Positions 1-5,395 of a DNA stretch of 5,395 bases are shown here, in pieces. Positions within the stretch are counted from its first letter, which is position 1; every line of letters begins with the position of its first letter. The stretch spans positions 1 through 5,395 of the forward strand of contig CALCBO010000138.1 of assembly GCA_937897245.1 (NCBI GenBank). The letters are read 5' to 3'. The notes beneath the pieces are model-generated. The model was not told the origin of the DNA, made no database searches, and saw only the letters and a list, made by a program, of their open reading frames with translations. The stretch comes from an uncultured Caryophanales bacterium (GTDB lineage Bacteria; Bacillota_I; Bacilli_A; RF39; UBA660). The position numbers were made by a program, and so were the translations under genes.

Positions 1-1
1 A

Positions 2-697
2 TTGGATGAAATCTGTTTTACAGATCATCAGGATTTTAATTATCCGTATATGTCTTTTGATTTAGATATAGATTCTTATTTAAAAGAAATGAAATTATTA
101 AAAGAGGAATATAAAAATCAAATTCGTATTAAAATAGGTGTAGAGGTTGGTTTAGATTTAAATTATATTCAGGAGATTAATGATTTTGTAAATAGTCATG
201 ATTTTGATTATGTTATTGGATCTATTCATGTTATAAGAAATACTGAATTTTACGAACCAGCTGAATATTTTAACAATAAAACAAAGGAAGAAGCACATAG
301 AGAATTCTTTTTGAATACTTTAGAATGTGTTAAAACTTTCGATTGCTTTAATTGTTTAGGTCATTTAGATTATATAGTAAGATATGGTCCTTATGAAGAT
401 AAAAATGTTAATCATGAGTTATATCAGGATATTATTGATGAAATTTTTAAAACTTTGATTCAAAAAGGTAAAGGTATAGAAGTGAATACTTCTGGTTATC
501 GTGATTTAAAAACATGTGGTTTTCCTAGTTTTAAACAGGTTGAAAGATATTATCAATTAGGGGGAAGAATAATTACTGTGGGTACTGATTCACATACAAG
601 TGATAGAATAGGTGAACATGTAGAAGAAGTAGTTAGAGAATATCAAAGAATTGGTTTTCAAGATATATCAACTTTTACAAAAAGAATTAGAGATTAA
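2..697 (+). CDS. hisJ: Histidinol-phosphatase, HisJ/PHP family (5' end outside window)
   Basis: This is a metal-dependent phosphatase of the PHP superfamily. The HisJ/HisK branch dephosphorylates L-histidinol phosphate in the cytoplasm (histidine biosynthesis). Counting from the first complete codon, the visible PHP metal-ligand motifs are FTDH (6-9), GVEVG with Glu48, GSIH with His76, LGHLD with His121, EVNTSGYR (160-167) and GTDSH (194-198). The N-terminal HxH motif, normally about 30-40 residues upstream of TDH, is missing because the window starts inside the gene. The TTG at position 2 is therefore probably an internal Leu codon, not a start. 231 codons are visible; family members are about 260-280 residues. 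No other his gene is in view, so the substrate rests on family resemblance, and another phosphoester is possible. A promoter-like extended -10 follows the stop, so the next gene may be transcribed separately. Confidence 0.85.
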   Translation: MDEICFTDHQDFNYPYMSFDLDIDSYLKEMKLLKEEYKNQIRIKIGVEVGLDLNYIQEINDFVNSHDFDYVIGSIHVIRNTEFYEPAEYFNNKTKEEAHREFFLNTLECVKTFDCFNCLGHLDYIVRYGPYEDKNVNHELYQDIIDEIFKTLIQKGKGIEVNTSGYRDLKTCGFPSFKQVERYYQLGGRIITVGTDSHTSDRIGEHVEEVVREYQRIGFQDISTFTKRIRD

Positions 698-706
698 ATG
701 ATTTTA

Positions 707-715
707 TGTTATAAT
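707..715 (+). promoter_or_regulatory. Extended -10 promoter element (TGTTATAAT) for the small gene
   Basis: TG at 707-708, one base, then a perfect TATAAT at 710-715 form an extended sigma-A -10 box in the gap after the phosphatase stop. The -35 position (around 687-692, TTAGAG) matches poorly, which is tolerable for an extended -10 promoter. Transcription would start near 722, immediately before the GGAGGG ribosome binding site at 724-729, giving a very short leader. Such matches also occur by chance in AT-rich DNA. Confidence 0.45.
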
Positions 716-735
716 AGGCAAACGGAGGGAAAAAT

Positions 736-1081
736 ATGGAATTTTATAGTAAAAAAGATATAGAGAGTTTAAAAAAAGAATGTCATCCTTATTATGTACC
801 AGATGAATTATTTGGGAGTATGCAATATAAATTAGTAAGATTAGAAGTAAAATGGGCATATGTTGCTTGTTTAAATGTTTTAATTAATAGTACTTTATAT
901 GATAATAATGGTCATGCATATATGAAATCTGATCATCCTGCTTTAATTGATGTATTAGCTAAATTAGCAAATAAGAAAGTAGATCAAGATAGAAGGATAT
1001 ATTCGTGAATTAGAAGATCATGATTTATTAAGAGTTTCTTCAAAAGATATTTATCTACAAAAAATTGAACGTGTATTTTAA
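736..1081 (+). pseudogene. Small hypothetical protein, frameshifted near 983-1008
   Basis: I do not recognise the family. ATG at 736 follows a strong GGAGGG site (724-729). The opening frame runs 90 codons to TGA at 1006-1008. From about 992 another frame continues with coding character (EGYIRELEDHDLL...) for 29 codons to TAA at 1079-1081, which abuts the AAGGAG site of the next gene. Skipping one base near 991 gives a protein of about 114 residues with a natural operon-style ending. The switch must lie between 983 and 1008, because the second frame has TAG at 980-982. The C-terminal half (PALIDVLAKLA... then IRELEDHDLLRV) resembles a winged-helix helix-wing pattern, which is only a weak hint of DNA or partner binding. 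No slippery heptamer is present, although AGA AGG sit at the site. A one-base sequencing or assembly error or a real disabling indel are both possible. Confidence 0.6.
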
Positions 1082-1092
1082 GGAGTGATTTA

Positions 1093-2259
1093 ATGTTTAA
1101 TGTCATCATTAAGACATTTATCAAGGATTATAAAAATACGACTCATTATAAGGTAAGAGAACGCTATGGTATTGTCTGTAGTGTTCTCTCTATTATTTGT
1201 AATAGTTTTATGGTGGTTTTTAAATTGTTATTTGGTTTTATGATTCATAGTGTAGCTTTGCAGGCTGATGGCTTTAATAATTTATCAGATGTTGGTAGTA
1301 ATCTTGCAACACTTTTTGGCTTTAAGCTTGCCAGTAAACATCCAGATAGTGATCATCCTTATGGTCATGGTAGATATGAGTATATTGCTGGTTTAGTTAT
1401 TTCTTTTCTCATTTTAATGGTAGGTTTTTCTTCAGCTAAAGAATCATTATTAAAAATGATTGAACCAACTGAAGTTTTATTTGAATGGAGTGCAATCATT
1501 GTCATTATAGTTTCTATTCTTATTAAACTTTGGATGTTTTACTTTAATAACAAGGCAGGAATGATGATTGATTCAACTTCTTTAAAAGCTGCAGGTCAGG
1601 ATAGCTTAAATGATGTTTTGACATCATCTGCAACATTAATATCTATTATTTTAGGATTATTTACTGATTTACCAGTCGATGGATTTATTGGTTTAATTGT
1701 GTCTATCATTGTTTTGAAGTCAGGGATAGAAATATTTCACGATACTGTCAATCCATTATTAGGAATGGCTCCAGATAAAGAATTAGTTAATGAGATTCAT
1801 AAGTTTGTCATGAATTATGACAAAGTTATTGGTATTCATGATTTTATGATGCATGATTATGGGCCAGGAAGAAAGTATTTGACTTTTCATGCTGAAGTTG
1901 ATAGTCATGAGGATATTGTGGATGTTCATGAACAATTGGATAAAATGGAAAGAGATATATTAAATGATTTTAATATATTAACAACTATTCATATGGATCC
2001 TATTGATATTCATGATGAAAGAACTTTAGATTTAAAAATGAAAGTTGCTTATATTGTTGATGAAATAAATGAAAATTATTCTATTCATGATTTTAGAGTT
2101 GTATATGGCAAGAGACAATCTAAACTTATATTTGATGTTTTAATTCCTTCTGATGATACAACTAAGCATAGTATTATTAGAAAAGAGATAGAAAAAAAGA
2201 TTAAAGAATTAGATGATAGTTATAATTGTGTAATACAAGTAGAACACTCTTTTATTTAG
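1093..2259 (+). CDS. Cation diffusion facilitator (CDF) transporter, probable Mn2+-type efflux
   Basis: This is a CDF-family membrane antiporter that exports divalent metal in exchange for protons. ATG at 1093 is set by AAGGAG at 1080-1085, which overlaps the preceding stop. Hydrophobic segments lie near residues 26-50, 52-78, 97-115, 133-151, 168-190 and 195-214, matching the six-helix CDF core. TM2 carries ADGFNNLSD (58-66), then DHPYGHGR (87-94). TM5 carries GQDSLNDVL (168-176). Aligned by eye to E. coli YiiP (Asp45, Asp49, His153, Asp157), the transport site becomes Asp59, Asn63, Asp170, Asp174. Loss of the TM5 histidine argues against a zinc transporter and fits Mn-type CDFs such as MntE. 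The cytoplasmic domain (about 221-305) has the usual IHDF, HAEVD and IHMDP histidines. A further ~80 residues follow, giving 388 in all, longer than ~300-residue CDFs but close to MntE-like proteins. It is followed by a terminator. Confidence 0.9.
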   Translation: MFNVIIKTFIKDYKNTTHYKVRERYGIVCSVLSIICNSFMVVFKLLFGFMIHSVALQADGFNNLSDVGSNLATLFGFKLASKHPDSDHPYGHGRYEYIAGLVISFLILMVGFSSAKESLLKMIEPTEVLFEWSAIIVIIVSILIKLWMFYFNNKAGMMIDSTSLKAAGQDSLNDVLTSSATLISIILGLFTDLPVDGFIGLIVSIIVLKSGIEIFHDTVNPLLGMAPDKELVNEIHKFVMNYDKVIGIHDFMMHDYGPGRKYLTFHAEVDSHEDIVDVHEQLDKMERDILNDFNILTTIHMDPIDIHDERTLDLKMKVAYIVDEINENYSIHDFRVVYGKRQSKLIFDVLIPSDDTTKHSIIRKEIEKKIKELDDSYNCVIQVEHSFI

Positions 2260-2283
2260 AATCCTAAGGGATTCTTTTCTATT
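2258..2283 (+). terminator. Rho-independent terminator after the CDF gene
   Basis: A 7-bp perfect stem, AGAATCC (2258-2264) with GGATTCT (2269-2275), has a 4-base loop and is followed by a T-rich run (TTTTCTATTT). The stem begins inside the TAG stop codon, so it closes the transcription unit ending with the transporter. Confidence 0.75.
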
Positions 2284-2317
2284 TACGAAAAAATCATATA
2301 ATTTATATATTCTTATA

Positions 2318-2323
2318 TATAAT
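2318..2323 (+). promoter_or_regulatory. Probable -10 box (TATAAT) upstream of the HAD phosphatase gene
   Basis: The gap between the terminator and the HAD gene holds a perfect TATAAT at 2318-2323, 30 bases before the ATG, in a very AT-rich stretch. No convincing -35 lies 16-18 bases upstream. A second TATAAT at 2297-2302 is an alternative. A promoter is expected here because a terminator precedes the gap, but the exact box is uncertain. Confidence 0.4.
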
Positions 2324-2352
2324 AGAATCGATATTGATAAAGGAGATACTTA

Positions 2353-3129
2353 ATGAATAAAAAATATTTTTTCTTTGATATAGATGGAACATTAGCTGTA
2401 GGTATACCTGGCAATCAATATGTCCCAGAATCAGCTAAAGAAGCAATAAAAAAATTAGAAGAACAAGGACATTTTGTGGCTATTGCGACAGGAAGAAGTT
2501 ATGCTATGGCGTATGATCATATGAGGGAATTAGGATTTAAAAATATGGTAAGTGATGGTGGCAATGGTATTACTATTGATGGTAAATTATTAGGTATAAA
2601 ACCATTAGATTATCAGAAATGCTTAGATTTAATTGATGAGTGTAAAGAGAAAGGGTTTATCTGGGCATTTTCACCAGATAATACTAGAAAAAGATTAGCA
2701 CCTGATTATCGATTCTATGATTTTACTCATGATATTTATATGGATACTGTTGTAAAGGAAGGATTAGATCCTAGAGATTATGATGAGATTTATAAAGTTT
2801 ATATAGCTTGTTTTTCACCAGAAGAAGAAAAGCTAGATACTTTAAAGGAATTGACGTGGTGTCGTTTTCATAAAGAATACTTGTTTGTAGAACCTGGAGA
2901 TAAATCAGTAGGTATTAAAGCAATTGTTGATCATTTTGGCGGTGATTATAAGGATGTAGTTGTTTTTGGTGATGAAAAGAATGATTTAACGATGTTTAAT
3001 GATGAATGGACTTCTATTGCGATGGGAAACGCAATAGAAGCATTAAAAGAGAAAGCAACATATGTTACAAACGATGCTGATAAAGATGGAATATATAACG
3101 CTTGTAAACATTTTGGATGGATTGATTGA
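2353..3129 (+). CDS. HAD-superfamily hydrolase, Cof-type (IIB) phosphatase
   Basis: This is a cytoplasmic Mg2+-dependent phosphatase of the HAD superfamily, Cof/YwpJ-like group. Members of this group dephosphorylate sugar phosphates, flavin or pyridoxal phosphates and similar small metabolites; the substrate cannot be read from sequence. ATG at 2353 follows AAGGAG at 2340-2345. All four HAD motifs are present: DIDGT (residues 9-13, nucleophile Asp9 and acid/base Asp11), ATGRS (45-49, motif II Thr46), the conserved Lys in GDKSVGIKA (Lys184), and GDEKNDLTMF (206-215, motif IV acidic residues). The ~100 residues between motifs II and III (about 80-180) form the C2-type cap of this class. At 258 residues, with the usual C-terminal run (AMGNA... 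then VTNDADKDGI), it looks complete. It sits alone between a terminator-backed promoter region and the T-box promoter. Confidence 0.92.
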   Translation: MNKKYFFFDIDGTLAVGIPGNQYVPESAKEAIKKLEEQGHFVAIATGRSYAMAYDHMRELGFKNMVSDGGNGITIDGKLLGIKPLDYQKCLDLIDECKEKGFIWAFSPDNTRKRLAPDYRFYDFTHDIYMDTVVKEGLDPRDYDEIYKVYIACFSPEEEKLDTLKELTWCRFHKEYLFVEPGDKSVGIKAIVDHFGGDYKDVVVFGDEKNDLTMFNDEWTSIAMGNAIEALKEKATYVTNDADKDGIYNACKHFGWID

Positions 3130-3167
3130 ATTTAAAATAAATATGCAACTCTTTTTCAACAAAATTA

Positions 3168-3196
3168 TTGACAAATTATTATCCTCTTGATAGTAT
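3168..3196 (+). promoter_or_regulatory. Sigma-A promoter of the T-box/metN transcription unit
   Basis: A perfect -35 TTGACA (3168-3173), a 17-base spacer and a -10 TAGTAT (3191-3196, 4 of 6 consensus) with an upstream TG at 3188-3189 form a strong housekeeping promoter. The start point would be near 3203, at the beginning of the structured leader. The bases between the HAD stop and this promoter (3130-3167) show no clear terminator or gene. Confidence 0.8.
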
Positions 3197-3202
3197 TTAG
3201 TT

Positions 3203-3448
3203 AACAACGATGAAGAGAAGAGTAGTTTATTGAAACTTTGTAGAGAGTTCCTGGTTGGTGAAAAGGGATAAGGGAAGATAGATGAAGATGGTCTTGGAGT
3301 TTCATTAGTGAATTGTTAGCTAATGACGGTTACATCCGTTAGAGTGTGAGAGTATGATAGTACTTGATGAGGTTATTATTGTGAGATAATAATGAATAAA
3401 GGTGGTAACACGGGTAGGTAACTCGTCCTTTGGTAGGACGAGTTTTTT
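3203..3448 (+). promoter_or_regulatory. T-box riboswitch, methionine (tRNA-Met) specific
   Basis: This is a leader RNA that senses uncharged tRNA and controls transcription termination. Stem I is closed by TGAAACT (3231-3237) with AGTTTCA (3298-3304). Within it are the AGAGAG strand (3242-3247), the distal GGTTGGTGAAAAGG region (3253-3266), and the specifier strand TGAAG-ATG-G, with ATG (Met) at 3288-3290. Further downstream, a stem III hairpin pairs TTATTAT (3373-3379) with ATAATAA (3386-3392). The conserved T-box is AAAGGTGGTAACACGGGT (3398-3415). Its TGGT bulge (3403-3406) can pair with an ACCA tRNA end, and the A discriminator fits tRNA-Met. In the antiterminator, AAAGG (3398-3402) pairs with CCTTT (3427-3431), competing with the terminator stem. 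Met T-boxes in Firmicutes control methionine uptake or synthesis genes, in line with the MetN start downstream. The 5' boundary is inferred from the promoter. Confidence 0.93.
3421..3448 (+). terminator. T-box regulated intrinsic terminator
   Basis: A 9-bp perfect stem, ACTCGTCCT (3421-3429) with AGGACGAGT (3435-3443), has the loop TTGGT and runs into six T residues (3443-3448). Its 5' arm shares the CCTTT segment with the T-box antiterminator, so the two structures exclude each other. Uncharged tRNA-Met would favour read-through into the ATG at 3468. Confidence 0.9.
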
Positions 3449-3467
3449 GTATTATGGAGGTAAAAAA

Positions 3468-4826
3468 ATGATTGAGTTAAAGAATATTACAAAGATATTT
3501 CATGTACAAAAAGGTGATATTACTGCTTGTAAGGATGTGAATCTGATTATAAAGAAAGGTGAGATTTTTGGTGTTATTGGTTATAGTGGTGCTGGTAAGT
3601 CTACCTTAGTAAGAATTATTAATCAGTTAGAAAAACAATCAAGTGGTGAGGTTATTATTGATGGGGAAGATATTTCTGGTTTAACTAAAGAGGCTTTAAG
3701 AAAGAAGAGAATGAAGATTGGTATGATCTTCCAGCATTTTAATTTATTATGGTCAAGAACAGTTCAAAAGAATATAGAACTACCATTAGAAATTGCTGGT
3801 ATAGATAAAGAAACAAGAAAACAAAAAGCTAAAGAATTAATTGACGCCAGTACTAAACAAATTACTGACATTTTAGGAATTAAAACAAGTGAATTAATCT
3901 ATACCAGTGGAGCTAGTGAAGCCAATAATACAGCTATTAAAGGTGTTTGTTTGAAATATCAAAATAGAGGAAAACACATCATTACTACTGAACTAGAACA
4001 TTCATCAGTTATTGCCCCAATTCAATATCTTGTAAATAATGGATTTGATATGGATTTTGTTAAGTTAGATAAAAATGGTCAAGTTGATCTAAATGATTTA
4101 GAAAGACTAATTAGAGATGATACTGTCCTAGTAACAATAGCCTCTGTTAATAGTGAAGTCGGCGTAAAACAAGATATTAAAGCTATTAGTAAAGTTATTC
4201 GTAAAAAGAACCCAAAAACTATTTTTCATAGTGATGTTACACAAAGTATTGGAAAAGATAAAATAGATTTTAGTTTAATGGATTTAGCTAGTCTTTCTTG
4301 CCAAAAATTCTATGGAATGAAAGGTATTGGAGCTTTAATTAAACGTGATAAATTAATAATTGAACCTCTTATTCATGGTGGTAAAAGTACAACAGTATTT
4401 CGTAGTGGAACTCCCGCAACTCCATTAATAGCATCATTTGCCAAAGCTTTACGCCTAGTTTATGAAGACTTTGATGAAAAGTGTAAACAAGTAAAAGAAA
4501 TACATGATTACTTAATTACTAAGTTAAAAGACTTAGATATTACATTAAATAGTAATGAATTATGTCTACCAAATATGGTTAATCTAAGTCTCCATGGGAT
4601 AAAAAGTGAAGTAATGCAACATGCACTTGAAGAAAAGGATATTTTTATCTCAACCCAGACTGCTTGTTCTACAGGAAACTATTCTAAAGCTGTTTATGCA
4701 TTAACTCATGATAAAGAATTATCATCAAGTAGTATCCGTATCAGTCTTTCATATAAAACAACAAAAAAAGAAATTGATGAATTTGTTAAAGTATTTGCTG
4801 AATGCATAGAAAAATTAAGTTTTTAG
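3468..4826 (+). CDS. In-frame chimera: N-terminal MetN ATPase fragment joined to 5'-truncated cysteine desulfurase (NifS/IscS)
   Basis: The start is ATG 3468, with GGAGG at 3456-3460. An in-frame GTG at 3402 lies inside the T-box and would translate the terminator, so it is rejected. Residues 1-126 match the methionine importer ATPase MetN: MIELKNITKIF, Walker A GYSGAGKST (38-46), Q-loop IFQHFNLL (Gln89), SRTVQKNIELPLE. The sequence then leaves MetN just where LVGL...LSGGQ should follow, so signature, Walker B, H-loop and C-terminal domain are absent. Residues ~124-452 are a class V aminotransferase-fold cysteine desulfurase (PLP enzyme releasing sulfur from cysteine): TSGASEANN (146-154), ELEHSS with His178, VNSEVG (227-232), SDVTQS (255-260), PLP-lysine SCQK (Lys280), RSGT (312-315), catalytic Cys400 in QTACSTG. 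The first ~50 desulfurase residues, including the DYxATTP and NPxSxH region, are lost. Neither activity is expected to be intact. The cause is probably assembly chimerism or recombination. Confidence 0.85.
   Translation: MIELKNITKIFHVQKGDITACKDVNLIIKKGEIFGVIGYSGAGKSTLVRIINQLEKQSSGEVIIDGEDISGLTKEALRKKRMKIGMIFQHFNLLWSRTVQKNIELPLEIAGIDKETRKQKAKELIDASTKQITDILGIKTSELIYTSGASEANNTAIKGVCLKYQNRGKHIITTELEHSSVIAPIQYLVNNGFDMDFVKLDKNGQVDLNDLERLIRDDTVLVTIASVNSEVGVKQDIKAISKVIRKKNPKTIFHSDVTQSIGKDKIDFSLMDLASLSCQKFYGMKGIGALIKRDKLIIEPLIHGGKSTTVFRSGTPATPLIASFAKALRLVYEDFDEKCKQVKEIHDYLITKLKDLDITLNSNELCLPNMVNLSLHGIKSEVMQHALEEKDIFISTQTACSTGNYSKAVYALTHDKELSSSSIRISLSYKTTKKEIDEFVKVFAECIEKLSF
3825..3860 (+). other. Junction between metN-like and nifS-like sequence
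   Basis: Upstream of about 3831 the translation follows MetN (KETRKQKAKELID). From about 3846 it follows a cysteine desulfurase (ASTKQITDILGIKTSELIYTSG). The word LID at 3837-3845 could belong to either parent, because desulfurases often have a lysine/leucine-rich helix here, so a short shared AT-rich stretch such as AATTAATTGA (3836-3845) may be the crossover. No inverted repeats, target duplication or mobile-element remnant is visible at the point. Confidence 0.7.
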
Positions 4827-4841
4827 GAGAAAAAGAAGTAT

Positions 4842-5105
4842 ATGAAAATAGTAAAAATAAGCGCCATTTGGTGTGGTGCTTGTCTAATAATGAACAAAGT
4901 ATGGAACAAGTTAAAAAATAATTATGAGTTCGAAGCTGTAGAATTAGACTATGATATGGATGAAGAAGAAGTAAAAAAATATAATGTAGGAGATATTTTA
5001 CCAGTATTTATTATTTACTCTTCATCTGGTGAAGAAGTTTTAAGATTAACAGGTGAAATAACATATAATGATTTTGCAGCTAAAATAGAAGGGATTGGTG
5101 ATTAA
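4842..5105 (+). CDS. Small cytoplasmic thioredoxin-fold protein (CGAC active site)
   Basis: This is a thioredoxin-like thiol-disulfide protein of 87 residues, slightly shorter than classical thioredoxins (~105). It opens directly with the first beta strand (MKIVKISAIWCGAC), with no signal peptide or membrane helix. The redox motif is WCGAC (10-14, Cys11 and Cys14), where classical thioredoxin has WCGPC. The cis-proline loop is ILPVF (52-56, Pro54), and the last strand-helix portion GEEVLRLTGEI is also present. AGGAGA at 4825-4830 overlaps the stop of the desulfurase, so the two are probably co-transcribed. A role in reducing cytoplasmic disulfides or the desulfurase persulfide, or in feeding electrons to the next gene's exported thioredoxin, is inferred from order only. 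ATG 4842 is the only sensible start. Confidence 0.85.
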   Translation: MKIVKISAIWCGACLIMNKVWNKLKNNYEFEAVELDYDMDEEEVKKYNVGDILPVFIIYSSSGEEVLRLTGEITYNDFAAKIEGIGD

Positions 5106-5106
5106 A

Positions 5107-5395
5107 ATGAGGAATATCAAAAAATATTTCTTTGTTTTTCTTTTTGCCTTTTTCTTACCCTTATTAGTTAATGCTAAAGATAAAGAAATAACATTGTATT
5201 TTTTTCATGGTGATGGATGTCCTCACTGTGCTGAAGAAGAAAAGTTTTTAGAAAAAATAAAAGATGATTATAAATCATTAAAAATAGAATCATATGAAGT
5301 ATGGTATGATGATGATAATGCTGAATTATTAAATAAAGTAGCTAATGTTTTTAACACTAATGGTAATTCTGTTCCTACTACCGTAATAGGTAATT
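5107..5395 (+). CDS. Exported thioredoxin-fold protein with CPHC motif (3' end outside window)
   Basis: ATG at 5107 lies one base after the preceding TAA, with GGTGAT (5097-5102) as a modest ribosome binding site, so the genes are tightly coupled. Ninety-six codons are visible. Residues 1-23 form a signal peptide or membrane anchor: MRNIKK, then the hydrophobic run YFFVFLFAFFLPLLV, then a likely VNA cleavage site. The mature part begins with a thioredoxin strand ITLYFFHGDGCPHC (28-41). CPHC (38-41) is the DsbA/glutaredoxin-like redox motif and SVPTTVIG (88-95) the cis-Pro loop. The protein would work outside the membrane in thiol-disulfide exchange. The frame stays open at the window end. Proteins of this kind may carry further membrane helices or a CcdA-like partner downstream, which cannot be seen here. 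Confidence 0.82.
   Translation, partial: MRNIKKYFFVFLFAFFLPLLVNAKDKEITLYFFHGDGCPHCAEEEKFLEKIKDDYKSLKIESYEVWYDDDNAELLNKVANVFNTNGNSVPTTVIGN

Noticed and set aside
2..4. TTG at position 2 as the start of the phosphatase
   Set aside because: The PHP HxH motif and first strand should precede it, so the gene begins outside the window.
985..1008. Programmed ribosomal frameshift in the small gene
   Set aside because: No slippery heptamer, internal Shine-Dalgarno or downstream structure is evident. A plain one-base indel is simpler.
2281..2325. AT-rich repeat-like TATATA tract as an origin or attachment site
   Set aside because: It lacks repeated boxes or symmetry beyond AT richness and fits a promoter region between a terminator and the HAD gene.
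3282..3284. First ATG in the T-box specifier strand as the specifier codon
   Set aside because: The conserved TGAA-N spacing places the specifier at 3288-3290. Both read Met, so the conclusion does not change.
3402..3467. GTG at 3402 as the start of the fusion gene
   Set aside because: These 22 codons translate the T-box and terminator. ATG 3468 has GGAGG at the correct distance and matches the MetN N-terminus.
3468..4826. A functional new bifunctional ATPase-desulfurase
   Set aside because: Each half lacks essential parts (ABC signature and Walker B; desulfurase N-terminal ~50 residues), so an artefact or recombination remnant is more economical.

Overview
The window is AT-rich, with short intergenic gaps, strong GGAGG-type ribosome binding sites, A/T-ending codons, TAA/TAG/TGA stops and a T-box leader. 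This points to a low-GC Firmicute, probably of the Erysipelotrichales/Coprobacillaceae type or a neighbouring gut Bacilli lineage (inferred from style, not from a search). All genes lie on the + strand.

Left part (1-3129): a 5'-truncated PHP-family histidinol-phosphatase (HisJ type); a small unrecognised gene split by a +1 frameshift; a cation diffusion facilitator whose site-A residues look manganese-type; a Rho-independent terminator; and a Cof-type HAD phosphatase. These look like ordinary chromosomal housekeeping or accessory genes.

Middle (3130-3467): a clear sigma-A promoter followed by a complete T-box riboswitch. Its specifier codon reads ATG (Met) and its acceptor-pairing bulge is TGGT, which fits tRNA-Met. 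It ends in an intrinsic terminator just before the ribosome binding site of the next gene. A Met T-box is the expected control for a methionine ABC transporter operon (metNIQ).

Right part (3468-5395): the gene behind the T-box begins as MetN, with Walker A and Q-loop present. After about 126 codons it switches in frame, near 3831-3848, into a cysteine desulfurase (NifS/IscS family) that lacks its first ~50 residues. Neither half is complete: the MetN part lacks the ABC signature, Walker B and the C-terminal domain, and metI and metQ do not follow. Two thioredoxin-fold genes come next: a small cytoplasmic-looking CGAC protein, and a secreted or lipid-anchored-looking CPHC protein cut by the window end. 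Leucine codon use also shifts at the junction. The most economical reading is that two unrelated loci (T-box-metN and nifS-thioredoxin-thioredoxin) are joined at a short homology, either by metagenome assembly or by a real deletion/recombination. A new bifunctional enzyme is much less likely. This junction is the main thing to check in the window.
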